Shown: positions 16,370 to 26,343 of the stretch, piece by piece | How positions within the stretch are numbered: the first letter of the stretch is position 1 | How the letters are laid out: every line of letters starts with the position of its first letter | Notes under the pieces: model-generated | Told to the model about the DNA's origin: nothing | Database searches by the model: none | The model's input: only the letters and a program-made list of their open reading frames with translations | Made by a program: the position numbers and the translations under genes | Origin: Alphaproteobacteria bacterium | GTDB taxonomy: Bacteria; Pseudomonadota; Alphaproteobacteria; Reyranellales; Reyranellaceae | Reading direction: 5' to 3' | Length of the DNA: 64,000 bases | NCBI GenBank assembly: GCA_017308235.1 | Contig: JAFKFL010000031.1 | Location: forward strand, 1-64,000

Positions 16370-17677
16370 TCAGTCGCGGTAGATCGGGAATCGGGCGCAG
16401 AGGTCGTGGACCTTGCCACGGACCTGGGCCTCGACCTGGGCATCACCTTCGGCGCCGTTCTTCGCGATACCGTCGAGCACGTCGGCGATCAGATGGCCGA
16501 CCTGGCGGAACTCGGCTACGCCGAAGCCGCGCGTCGTGCCGGCCGGCGAGCCCAGCCGCACGCCGGAGGTGATCGTGAACTTCTCAGGATCGCCGGGAAT
16601 GCTGTTCTTGTTGACCGTGATGCCAGCCCGGTCGAGCATCTTTTCTGCAGTCACGCCCGTTGCCTTCTTCGGACGCAAGTCGACCAGCATGACGTGGCTG
16701 TCGGTACCACCGGAGATGATCTTCAATCCGCGCTCGGTCAATGCCGATGCGAGCGAGCGCGCGTTGTCGATCGTCTGCTGCGCATAGACCTTGAAGTCGG
16801 GGCGCAGTGCTTCACCCAGCGCCACCGCCTTGGCGGCAATGATGTGCATCAACGGCCCACCCTGCAGGCCCGGAAACACCGCCGAGTTGATCTTCTTGCC
16901 GATCTCGACATCGGTCGACAGGATCAGGCCGCCGCGCGGACCGCGGAGTGTCTTGTGCGTCGTCGTTGTGACGACATGCGCATAGGGCAGCGGACTCGGA
17001 TAGGCGCCGCCCGCGACGAGGCCGGCATAGTGCGCCATGTCGACCATGAAGAACGCGCCGATCTCGTCTGCGACCTTGCGAAAGCGAGCCCAATCGATCT
17101 GGCGCGAATAGGCAGAGGCACCGGCAAGAATCAGCCTCGGCTTTTCGCGACGGGCGATCTCTTCCATTTGCTCGTAGTCGATCAGGTGCGTGTCGGGCTT
17201 TACGCCGTATGACAGCACCTTGAACCACTTGCCCGACTGATTGGCGGGCGAACCGTGCGTGAGATGGCCGCCCTGATCGAGAGCCATGCCAAGGAAGGTA
17301 TCCCCCGGCTTCAGAAGCGCCATGAAGACTGCCTGGTTGGCCTGCGCCCCCGAATGCGGCTGCACGTTGGCGAACCCGCAGTTGAAGAGCTTGCAGGCCC
17401 GATCGATGGCGAGCCGTTCGACCTTGTCGACCTCCTCGCAGCCACCGTAGTAGCGTCGGCCAGGATAGCCCTCGGCATATTTATTGGTCAGTACCGAGCC
17501 TGCCGCCTCGAGAACCGCACGCGACACGATATTCTCGGACGCGATCAACTCGATCTGCTCGCGCTGGCGATGCAACTCACCCTTCAGCGCGTCGTCGACG
17601 GCCGGGTCGGCCTCCGCAAGGCTCTGCACGAACATCGGCAAGGCAGCATCTTCGGTCTTCACGGCAGGCTGACTCAT
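16370..17677 (-). CDS. glyA: Serine hydroxymethyltransferase
   Basis: A 435-residue PLP enzyme interconverting serine and glycine while charging tetrahydrofolate with a one-carbon unit. The PLP lysine is Lys242 in TTTTHKTLRGPRGG. Other family marks are ELIASENIVSRAVLEA, NKYAEGYPGRRYYGG and HSGAQANQAVF. The start ATG overlaps the rpiB TGA. It is the second gene of the long operon. Confidence 0.97.
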   Translation of the reverse strand: MSQPAVKTEDAALPMFVQSLAEADPAVDDALKGELHRQREQIELIASENIVSRAVLEAAGSVLTNKYAEGYPGRRYYGGCEEVDKVERLAIDRACKLFNCGFANVQPHSGAQANQAVFMALLKPGDTFLGMALDQGGHLTHGSPANQSGKWFKVLSYGVKPDTHLIDYEQMEEIARREKPRLILAGASAYSRQIDWARFRKVADEIGAFFMVDMAHYAGLVAGGAYPSPLPYAHVVTTTTHKTLRGPRGGLILSTDVEIGKKINSAVFPGLQGGPLMHIIAAKAVALGEALRPDFKVYAQQTIDNARSLASALTERGLKIISGGTDSHVMLVDLRPKKATGVTAEKMLDRAGITVNKNSIPGDPEKFTITSGVRLGSPAGTTRGFGVAEFRQVGHLIADVLDGIAKNGAEGDAQVEAQVRGKVHDLCARFPIYRD

Positions 17678-18123
17678 CTGGACAATTCCTTCGAAAGTTT
17701 GGCGACCCGGTCGGCGTGCCGGCCGCCCGCGAACGGCGTGTCGAGAAACACTTTCAGCGCCTCGCGTGCCGTCTCGACGCCGATCAACCGTTGGCCGAAC
17801 GCCACCACGTTGGCGTCGTTATGTTCGCGCGACAGCCGCGCCGATGTGACGTCGTGCGCCAAGGCAGCGCGGACCTTGGGATTGCGATTGGCTGCAATCG
17901 ATATCCCGATACCGCTGCCGCAGACGAGAACCCCCCGCGCCGCCTGCCCGGAGGCAATGGCCTCGGCCATGGCATTGCCGAAATCGGGGTAGTCGACGGA
18001 CGCCGTGGAGGTCGTGCCAAGGTCAAGCACCTCGTGACCAGCCTGCTGCAGGTCACGCTTGAGAACCTCCTTCAAGTCGAAGCCGGCATGATCCGACGCG
18101 ACGGCGATGGTGGCCCCGGCCAT
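17674..18123 (-). CDS. rpiB: Ribose 5-phosphate isomerase B
   Basis: A 149-residue RpiB/LacAB isomerase interconverting ribose- and ribulose-5-phosphate, which supplies the pentose used by riboflavin synthesis downstream. It has ASDHAGFDLK at the N-terminus, DYPDFG, the anion-hole GVLVCGSGIGISIAANR (with the catalytic-type Cys) and REHNDANV. The frame extends to 18165, but ATG 18123 (MAGATIAVASDHAG) is the family start. It is the first gene of the operon running to thiL. Confidence 0.94.
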   Translation of the reverse strand: MAGATIAVASDHAGFDLKEVLKRDLQQAGHEVLDLGTTSTASVDYPDFGNAMAEAIASGQAARGVLVCGSGIGISIAANRNPKVRAALAHDVTSARLSREHNDANVVAFGQRLIGVETAREALKVFLDTPFAGGRHADRVAKLSKELSR

Positions 18124-18231
18124 CCGATATTCATTCCCCTCTAGCTCTTGAGTCCCCGATACCATATCCGGCGCAGGTGTGTCACGATCCCCCCAAAATC
18201 ATGAGGTCGCGCCCACAAGACATTGATTCGT

Positions 18232-18265
18232 CAAAATAAAAGGCCCGGTCTGGGACCGGGCCTTT
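18232..18265 (-). terminator. Rho-independent terminator of the liv-type ABC operon
   Basis: A perfect 12-bp inverted repeat, AAAGGCCCGGTC (18239-18250) and its complement (18254-18265), with loop TGG. On the minus strand the stem is followed by TTTTATTTTGA. It starts 20 nt past the substrate-binding protein stop codon. Confidence 0.92.
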
Positions 18266-18285
18266 CGGTATCGAGGCGGATCGGC

Positions 18286-19398
18286 TTATTTGACCGTTAC
18301 AAATCGCTTTCCGTCCTTCCAGACGTAGATGTCATAGACCGGATTCTTGATGTCGCCCTTCTGATCGAAGGCAAGCGGGCCGACAGCGGAATCCCAGCTC
18401 TGGCCACGCAGCGCCGCCGCAACGGCCGTCGAGTCGGTCGACTTGGCCTTGGTAGCCGCTTGCGCCCACACCTTCACCGCAGCGTAGCTGAAGAGCGTGT
18501 AGCCTTCCGGGTTGTACTTGGCATCGCGGAATTTCTTGACCAGATCGGCGTTCTTGGGGTCGTCCTCGGCCTTGGGCGGGAAGGACATCAGCACGCCGTT
18601 CGTCGCTGCACCTCCGAGCTGGTAGAACTCTGCCGTCTCGAGCGCATCGAAGCCCATCATCTGGGTCGGCAGCCCCTGCTCCTTCGACTGCTTGATGATG
18701 AGCGCCGCAGCCGTGTGATATCCGCCCAGCACGATCATGTTGATTTTCTCGCGCTTCATCTTGTTGATCAGGGCGGTAAAGTCCTTGTCGTTGTCATTGT
18801 AGGCTTCGTACATGACCTCGCGCATGCCACCCTTGTTCAGGACCTTCTTGGTCTCGTCGGCCACACCCTTGCCGTAGGGCGATTTGTCCTCGAGGATCGC
18901 GACGCGTGCATCCTTGTGATACTTCAGGATGTAGTTGCCGACTGTCGATCCTTGCACATCGTCACGGCCGCAGGTGCGGAAGATGGTGGTGTTGCCCTTG
19001 GTGAAGGCGTCATCCGTCAGCTTTGGATTGGTCGAAGCCGGCGTGATCTGGAGGATCTTGCCTTCGCGATAGATGTCCGACGCGGGGATCGACGAGCCGG
19101 AGCAGAAATGCCCGGCCACGAAAGCCACCTTGTCCGATACCATCTTGTTGGCCACCGCAGTCGCCTGCTTGGGATCGCAAGCATCATCGCCAATGACCAG
19201 TTCCAGCTTCTGGCCGTACACACCGCCGGAGGCATTGATGTCCTCCACCGCCATTTGCGCGCCGCGCCTCAATTGCTCGCCAAAGGCTGCATACTGTCCG
19301 GTCATCGGGCCAGCCGACCCGATCTTTATCTGCGCGACTGCCGGCACCGCCGTCAGGACGAGGGCCGCGACAGCCAGCGCACCATAAATCCTCCTCAT
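18286..19398 (-). CDS. ABC transporter substrate-binding protein, branched-chain amino-acid type
   Basis: A 370-residue periplasmic-binding protein of the Leu/Ile/Val family (type I fold). The signal peptide MRRIYGALAVAALVLTAVPAVAQ ends at AVAQ. The mature part starts IKIGSAGPMTGQYAAFG and has FVAGHFCSGSS and the CDPKQA region. A longer open frame reads upstream through the neighbouring gene, but ATG 19398 has GGGAG 8 nt upstream; ATG 19413 is an alternative. It is the last gene of the transporter operon, before a terminator. The ligand could be an amino acid or another small organic acid. Confidence 0.93.
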   Translation of the reverse strand: MRRIYGALAVAALVLTAVPAVAQIKIGSAGPMTGQYAAFGEQLRRGAQMAVEDINASGGVYGQKLELVIGDDACDPKQATAVANKMVSDKVAFVAGHFCSGSSIPASDIYREGKILQITPASTNPKLTDDAFTKGNTTIFRTCGRDDVQGSTVGNYILKYHKDARVAILEDKSPYGKGVADETKKVLNKGGMREVMYEAYNDNDKDFTALINKMKREKINMIVLGGYHTAAALIIKQSKEQGLPTQMMGFDALETAEFYQLGGAATNGVLMSFPPKAEDDPKNADLVKKFRDAKYNPEGYTLFSYAAVKVWAQAATKAKSTDSTAVAAALRGQSWDSAVGPLAFDQKGDIKNPVYDIYVWKDGKRFVTVK

Positions 19399-19448
19399 GC
19401 CAATCTCCCTCATTTGATCCCTCCACGGTGTGGAATGATGATGTGAGC

Positions 19449-19807
19449 TTAGTGCCGCTCCTCCCAGGCCAGCAAGCCTTTGCGCCGATACAGCCATGGA
19501 TATTGGCGCACCATCTGGCGCACACGCGTCAACCGGAAAGCGAAGGCGGCAATACCGAATTGAACAACCCAGCCCAGTATGAAGCCGCCGATCGACCACA
19601 GTTCGCCGCCAGCGAGGCCATAGTCGAAGAACCGCAGCCCCGCCGAGAGGAGAGCGGTGTAGCCGACGATGCGGCTCCACGGACGCCAGGCGAGCGCCAT
19701 CGCATGCCCGGTCGCGAAGGATGCCGGCCCAACCAGGACTGCATTGAACAGGATGATGTTGAACAGCGTATCGCCGAGCCAGTCGAAGCTTAAGGTATCG
19801 ATCGGGC

Positions 19808-19811
<4 letters not shown>
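19449..19811 (-). CDS. Small membrane protein of the liv-type operon (DUF6867-like)
   Basis: A 120-residue protein with three hydrophobic segments (about 12-35, 43-60 and 70-92) and a basic C-terminus (RVRQMVRQYPWLYRRKG). Its GTG start overlaps the livF-type TGA. From memory it matches the uncharacterised DUF6867 family found in alphaproteobacterial branched-chain amino-acid transporter operons; I could not check this. An accessory role in the transporter is inferred only from position. Confidence 0.72.
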
Positions 19812-20528
<717 letters not shown>

Positions 20529-20536
<8 letters not shown>

Positions 20537-21341
20537 CGGCGCCCTCCTCGCCTGTTCCGAGATAGGCGTGGATCACGGCAGGATCGCGCCGCACATCGTC
20601 GGGCACTCCCTCGGCGATCTTGCGCCCGTAATCCAGCACGACGACATGATCGGAGATCCTCATCACAACACTCATGTCGTGCTCGATCAGGAGAACGCCG
20701 ATGCCATCGCGATCGCGGATCGAGACCAGGAGCTCATTAAGCTCGGCGGACTCCCGCGGGTTGAGACCGGCCGCCGGTTCGTCGAGGCAAAGCAGGCACG
20801 GCTCGGTACACATCGCACGCGCGATCTCGAGGCGCCGCTGCGCACCATAGGGGAGCTCGCCCGCCGGTCGGTCGGCGTCGACGACAAGATCGATGCGTTC
20901 CAGCCAGCCACGCGCCTTTTCGACCGCGGCGGCCTCGGCTACCCGATAACGGTTCAGCCCCAAAAGGCCGAAGACGCTCATGCCCGACGCCCGCATCAGT
21001 TTGTTGTGCTGGGCGACCATCAGGTTCTCGAGCACCGTCATGCCGGGGAACAGCCGGATGTTCTGGAAGGTACGTGCCACCCGCGCCTGCTGGCCGATCT
21101 CATGGCCGAGCATGCGTTCCAGGAGATATTCACGATCGCCGCGCAGTGTCAGCCGTCCGATCGTGGGCTTGTAGAAACCAGTGATGCAATTGAACACCGT
21201 GGTCTTGCCTGCACCGTTGGGGCCGATGATCGCCGTGATCTGACGCGGCTGCGCTTTGAACGAGACGTCATCGATGGCCACCAGGCCACCAAAGCGCATG
21301 GTGAGGTGTTCGACGTCGATCAGCGCCTGGTCCGCCGTCAT
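20529..21341 (-). CDS. livG: ABC transporter ATP-binding protein, LivG type
   Basis: A 270-residue ATPase with Walker A GPNGAGKTT, the LivG-specific insertion (TRTFQNIRLFPGMTVLENLMVA) and Walker B LCLDEPAAGLNP. The ABC signature is PYGAQRRLEIARAM rather than LSxGQ, as is usual in LivG. It overlaps livM and livF by a few nucleotides each, so it is part of one translationally coupled unit. Confidence 0.95.
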
Positions 21342-22759
21342 CCGCCGCCTCCGCTGGGTTTCTCATGCAGGCGAAGCGACGGCGCACGATGGGCGATCAG
21401 GCCGCGGGGACGGAATATCATGATCAGCACCATTGCCAACCCGAAAGCCAGCATGCGGTACGTTCCAAGTTCCCGGAACCATTCGGGCAGGCCGATCAAG
21501 AGTACGGCGGCCAGGACGACTCCGATCTGACTCCCCATGCCGCCCAGCACGACGATCGCAAGGATGATCGCCGATTCGATGAAAACGAAGCTCTCGGGGC
21601 TGACGAAGCGCTGCTTGGCCGCGAAGAAGGATCCGGCAAATCCGGCCAACATGGCGCCGATAGCGAAGGCAGTGAGCTTGGTGTTGGTCGGGTTGATGCC
21701 GAGCGCACGGCAAGCAATCTCGTCCTCGCGTAGCGCCTCCCAGGCACGGCCCACAGGCAGACGGCGCAGGCGCAGGGCGAACAGATTGGTGATCAGCGCT
21801 AGTCCCAGAATGATATAATAAAGGAAGATGAGCCGCTGCGTGCCATCGAAGGGCACACCCATCATTTCCGCAAAGGTCTTTTGGCCGGGCGGCGCGTTCT
21901 CGGCAAATACCGCACCGAACAAGGTCGGCCCTGGAATGCCGCCGATGCCCGCCGGCCCGTTGGTGAGGTCGACCCAGTTGATCAACACCAACCGGATGAT
22001 CTCGCCGAACCCCAAGGTCACGATGGCAAGGTAGTCGCCGCGCAGACGCAGCACCGGAAAGCCCAGCACCAGGCCGAAAGTGGCGGCGAAGGCTCCCGCC
22101 AGCGGCAACACCGCCCAAAACCCGAGCCCCCATTGCGTGCTGAGCAGCGCATAGGAATAGGCACCCACGGCGTAGAACGCGACGTAGCCGAGATCGAGGA
22201 GGCCGGCGAGGCCGACCACGATGTTGAGCCCCCAACCCAGCATCACGTAGGTCAGGATCAGGACGCCGAGATCCATCGTCTTCTGATCGGCCAGAGGCGT
22301 GATGGGCAAAATGACAGCGGCGGCCAGCAGAACCCACGCCAACCACCGCGCCCCAACGACGCCGAGCTTTCGTCCTTGCGGTGATTGCCTGGCCTGACCG
22401 AACGCTCGTTCGGCCGACGGCCAGAGCGAACGCCCAATGACCAGCAGCCCGGCCAGCCCCACAAACCAATGCAGGAATGTCGACGGGAGCCGGACCGGTG
22501 CAGCGCCAACCGCCCCCAGAACCGCACCAAGAACAAGCGCAGGCCAACGCTGGCCGTCGGACGCGAAGGAAAGGCCCAGCCGCCCGACGAAGATCGCGAC
22601 GACGGCGACGGCGAGGTCGACGAGCTCGTAATCGAAGGCGAGGCCCTTGGTCGACCCTACGTCGACGGTGCGGAAGCCGACGATGAAGAGGCCGAGTGCC
22701 GCAGCGACGAAGGCCGTGAGCGCCGCGTCTTTCAGCAAGGAGAACAGACGCGGCGTCAT
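21338..22759 (-). CDS. livM: ABC transporter permease, LivM type
   Basis: A 473-residue inner-membrane permease. Residues 1-160 hold extra hydrophobic segments before the LivM core, which has the EAA-like SGRAWEALREDEIACRALGIN-type loop (here VGRAWEALREDEIACRALG) and a final FRPRGL. It pairs with LivH to form the channel. The long N-terminal extension is seen in other alphaproteobacterial and E. coli-type LivM proteins. It follows livH by 3 nt. Confidence 0.94.
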   Translation of the reverse strand: MTPRLFSLLKDAALTAFVAAALGLFIVGFRTVDVGSTKGLAFDYELVDLAVAVVAIFVGRLGLSFASDGQRWPALVLGAVLGAVGAAPVRLPSTFLHWFVGLAGLLVIGRSLWPSAERAFGQARQSPQGRKLGVVGARWLAWVLLAAAVILPITPLADQKTMDLGVLILTYVMLGWGLNIVVGLAGLLDLGYVAFYAVGAYSYALLSTQWGLGFWAVLPLAGAFAATFGLVLGFPVLRLRGDYLAIVTLGFGEIIRLVLINWVDLTNGPAGIGGIPGPTLFGAVFAENAPPGQKTFAEMMGVPFDGTQRLIFLYYIILGLALITNLFALRLRRLPVGRAWEALREDEIACRALGINPTNTKLTAFAIGAMLAGFAGSFFAAKQRFVSPESFVFIESAIILAIVVLGGMGSQIGVVLAAVLLIGLPEWFRELGTYRMLAFGLAMVLIMIFRPRGLIAHRAPSLRLHEKPSGGGG

Positions 22760-22762
22760 CGT

Positions 22763-23677
<915 letters not shown>

Positions 23678-23902
23678 CCGCCTGCCGTCCCCCTCCTCTG
23701 CGCTCTACGACGCCTTGAGTTCAGAGGCCAGTGTAACGCGGAGAGAGCCCGCAGGGAGTGTGAAAATGGGTAGCATCACGACGATCCATGTGTGCAACTC
23801 CGCCGTGACGTGCATTGAGTCAATATCCGAGGGAAACAGTGCGCCTCCGTCAGGACGCGCGACCCGGTGCCCAAGCGCTTTTGGATGCTATAGTCCGCAG
23901 CC

Positions 23903-24778
23903 ATGAACCGACCTACCTACGACTTGATCGTCGTCGGCGCGGGGCCGGCCGGTCTTTCGGCTGCCACCGAGGCGGCGAACGCAGGACTTGCTACGCTTTG
24001 CCTCGACAAACTGGCGCCCGGCGGCCAACTCATCAACCTCGGCGAACTGCAGGATGTCGAGGAGCCCTGGAACGGGCCGGACATGGCCGCGCGCCTGACC
24101 GACGATGCAGCCGTGGCTGGTGTCGAAATCGGTTTCGGCGAAGTCACCGCTCTCTCGGGTTCGGGTCCCTGGACGATCGAGACCGCCGACGGCGAGCGGC
24201 ACTCGGCCCGGGCGATCGTGATCGCGACCGGACTCAACAAGGGAAAGCTCGGAGTGCCGAATGAAGCCGACTACGAAGGCCGCGGCCTCTCGCACTGCGC
24301 GCATTGCGACGGCCCGCTCTATGCCGGCCTGCCGGTAGTGGTCGCGGGCGCCAATGGCTGGGCCGAATCCGAGGCTGAGGAACTCGCGGGTCTTGCCGGC
24401 AAGCTTACGATTGTTGACGCTGGCGCCACAAAGGACTCCGGCAACGTTCATCGTATTGCCGGGCGCATCGTATCGCTTGAAGGTGCTGATGGCCTGCAGT
24501 CTGTCACAGTCGAAGGCACTGAAGGACGCCAGGTTCTGCCCGCCAATGCCGTGTTCGTGTATGTCGGTCAGTCTCCCGCTGCGGAATTCCTGCCAGATTC
24601 CCTTGCACGTGACGCCGCGGGGCATATCGTGGTCGACGCTGAAGGTCGGGCTTCGGCAGCGACCGTGTTCGCCGTCGGCGACGTGCGGGCCGGGGCGCAA
24701 CAATCCCTATCCGACGCGATCGCTGACGGCCGTCGGGCCGCACAAGCCGTTGCGGCTGCTTTGAAGATGAAGAGTTGA
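23903..24778 (+). CDS. Thioredoxin-reductase-like FAD-dependent disulfide oxidoreductase
   Basis: A 291-residue flavoprotein, about 25 residues shorter than typical TrxB. The FAD-binding GAGPAG is at 12-17, APGGQLIN at about 38-45, and the second FAD motif ending VFAVGDVRAG near the C-terminus. The redox-active pair is Cys132-Ala-His-Cys135 followed by DGP, as in TrxR (CxxCDG). The nucleotide domain is unusual: the GGGxSA.E motif reads AGANGWAESEAEE (148-160), and the HRR arginines that bind the NADPH phosphate are missing. The electron donor may thus not be NADPH. First gene of the selenoprotein operon, 12 bp before the next gene. Confidence 0.9.
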   Translation: MNRPTYDLIVVGAGPAGLSAATEAANAGLATLCLDKLAPGGQLINLGELQDVEEPWNGPDMAARLTDDAAVAGVEIGFGEVTALSGSGPWTIETADGERHSARAIVIATGLNKGKLGVPNEADYEGRGLSHCAHCDGPLYAGLPVVVAGANGWAESEAEELAGLAGKLTIVDAGATKDSGNVHRIAGRIVSLEGADGLQSVTVEGTEGRQVLPANAVFVYVGQSPAAEFLPDSLARDAAGHIVVDAEGRASAATVFAVGDVRAGAQQSLSDAIADGRRAAQAVAAALKMKS

Positions 24779-24790
24779 GGAGGAACCTCG

Positions 24791-25309
24791 ATGCGTATTT
24801 TCAATCCCACCTTTGGGCTGTCTGCTGCCGGTGGTGAGACGATGGCTTTGAAGCCAGTGAACTGGAAGAGCGACGCTATTGCCCTCTTCTCCAACTCCAA
24901 GCCGAACGCGCGTGAGCTGCTTGACGGCATCCGCTCGAAGCTCGGAGCGTTCCGGCCGGTCGAGAATATCAACTTCGTCGCCAAGAACAGCGCCAGCCAG
25001 CCCGCACCCAAGGACCTGATCGAGGAGGTCGCCGCGAAGTACCGGGGCGCACTCCTCGCCATAGCGGATTGAGGAAGCTGTTCATCGTGGAGTTTCCACG
25101 ACAGCATTGAACTTCAGAAGCGCGGCGTCACGGCCTACGTGATCGCCACCGAGACTTTCCGGCCGCTCGTGCTGGCTCAGGCCAAGGCGCGCAAGGTCGA
25201 GCCGCGGTTGATCATCGTGAAGCATCCGATCGGTGGCCTGAACGCCCAGGAGCTGGCCGAGCGCATCGAGACCGCAACCAAGGAACTGGCCGAGGCTACC
25301 GGCAAATGA
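24791..25309 (+). CDS. UGSC-motif selenoprotein (Sec encoded by in-frame TGA)
   Basis: The frame starts at ATG 24791 behind GAGGAGG and meets TGA at 25070-25072. It then continues 78 codons in the same frame to TGA 25307-25309, giving 172 residues if the first TGA is read as selenocysteine. The junction reads LLAIAD-U94-GSC97, the U/CGSC signature of a known but uncharacterised redox-like family. A hairpin directly after the TGA fits a bacterial SECIS. The downstream part (VTAYVIATETFRPLV, KHPIGGLNAQEL) is clearly coding and overlaps the next start by 4 nt. A Sec94/Cys97 thiol-selenol pair is likely catalytic. Conventional ORF calling would split or truncate this gene. Confidence 0.93.
25070..25072 (+). 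other. TGA codon predicted to encode selenocysteine
   Basis: In-frame TGA between Asp93 and Gly95 of the UGSC protein. It lies at the position held by Cys in CGSC homologues of this family. The following codons continue the protein, and a stem-loop follows at the spacing expected for Sec insertion. Confidence 0.9.
25073..25105 (+). promoter_or_regulatory. bSECIS-like hairpin for selenocysteine insertion
   Basis: Just after the TGA, GCTGT (25077-25081) pairs with ACAGC (25101-25105). After a 4-nt bulge (TCAT), CGTGGA (25086-25091) pairs with TCCACG (25095-25100), leaving a GTT apical loop. The loop is about 19 nt from the TGA with a G at its start, as in bacterial SECIS elements bound by SelB. 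Confidence 0.85.
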
Positions 25310-26343
25310 AAGACATCGCCGAGCAGGAGGTCATCGATATCGGTGACCTCGACATCGACGGCTTCAACGCCTTCGCCCTTGAACAAGGCTGGGGCGACGG
25401 CATGCCGCTCTATCCGCCGACCGAGGCAAAGGTCGCGCAATTCGTCGACACCGTGCGCGGTGACAACCGTCCCTTCGCCCCCGTCCCGCCGCGCCAGATC
25501 GTGCCGACAGTGCAGGCCCTCGCCGCCAATGCGGTGATGGCTGGCTGCAAGCCGGAATATTTTCCGGTCGTGACGGCGGCACTGCGCGGTTTGCTCGACC
25601 CCGACTACAACCTGCACGGCAACCTCGCGACCACGCATTCATGCGCGCCGATGGTCATGGTGAGCGGGCCGGCACGCCAGGACCTCAAGATCAACTTCGG
25701 CTCCAATTGTTTCGGCCAGGGCTGGCAGGCCAATGCCACGATCGGCCGCGCCGTCGGCCTCATCCTTCTCAATGTTGCCGGCGCCAAGCCAGGCGAGATG
25801 GATCGTTCGACCCAAGGCAATCCCGCCAAGTACACTTTCTGCTTTGGCGAGAACGAGGAAGAGAATCCCTGGACGCCTTATCACGTGCAGCGCGGCTTTG
25901 CGCTCACCGACAGCGTGGTCACCGTCATGTCGGGCGAAGGCCCGCACAATCTCAACGATCACGGCAGCACGACAGGCGATGGACTCTTGACCACCTTCGC
26001 TGGCTCGATGGCGACACCTGGAGCCAATACGATCTACGGCAAAGGCCCCTGTTTCGTGATCATCGGTCCCGAGCATGCGGCGACCCTGGCGCGCGACGGC
26101 TACACCATCGAGAGCATCCGGGACGAGCTCTTCAAGCGCTCGCGCGTACACGCGTCACGAATCTCGAAGGAGAATCAGGAGACCTACATCAGCACCGGTC
26201 ACAAGCCTGACGGTGACTGGTTTGCGATCGCGCGCTCGCCACAGGACATCCATGTCACCGTGGCAGGCGGGCCGGGCAAGCATTCCGCCTTCATCCCCTC
26301 CTTCGGCGGTACCACCGTCGCCTCGGTGCGCATCGCACGATGA
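25306..26343 (+). CDS. Uncharacterised Cys-containing protein A of the selenoprotein operon
   Basis: 345 residues, soluble, no signal peptide. The ATG overlaps the selenoprotein stop (ATGA), so the two are translationally coupled. It opens with DGMPLYPPTEAKV, followed by AVMAGCKPEYFPVV (Cys81), NFGSNCFG (Cys135), ANATIGRAVGLILLN and GNPAKYTFCFGE (Cys179). It is paralogous to the next gene over its whole length, with these three Cys aligned. I recall such 'DGxPxxPPT' proteins beside U/CGSC genes, but know no function. It may be the enzyme or reductase partner of the selenoprotein. Confidence 0.85.
   Translation: MKDIAEQEVIDIGDLDIDGFNAFALEQGWGDGMPLYPPTEAKVAQFVDTVRGDNRPFAPVPPRQIVPTVQALAANAVMAGCKPEYFPVVTAALRGLLDPDYNLHGNLATTHSCAPMVMVSGPARQDLKINFGSNCFGQGWQANATIGRAVGLILLNVAGAKPGEMDRSTQGNPAKYTFCFGENEEENPWTPYHVQRGFALTDSVVTVMSGEGPHNLNDHGSTTGDGLLTTFAGSMATPGANTIYGKGPCFVIIGPEHAATLARDGYTIESIRDELFKRSRVHASRISKENQETYISTGHKPDGDWFAIARSPQDIHVTVAGGPGKHSAFIPSFGGTTVASVRIAR

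Noticed and set aside
23866..23894. Promoter for the selenoprotein operon using TATAGT at 23889
   Set aside because: The -10-like box is good, but no -35 is found at 16-18 nt and it would leave a leader of only a few bases.
24791..25072. A separate 93-residue protein ending at TGA 25070
   Set aside because: The same frame continues as good coding sequence through a UGSC motif, with a hairpin after the TGA, and overlaps the next start codon.
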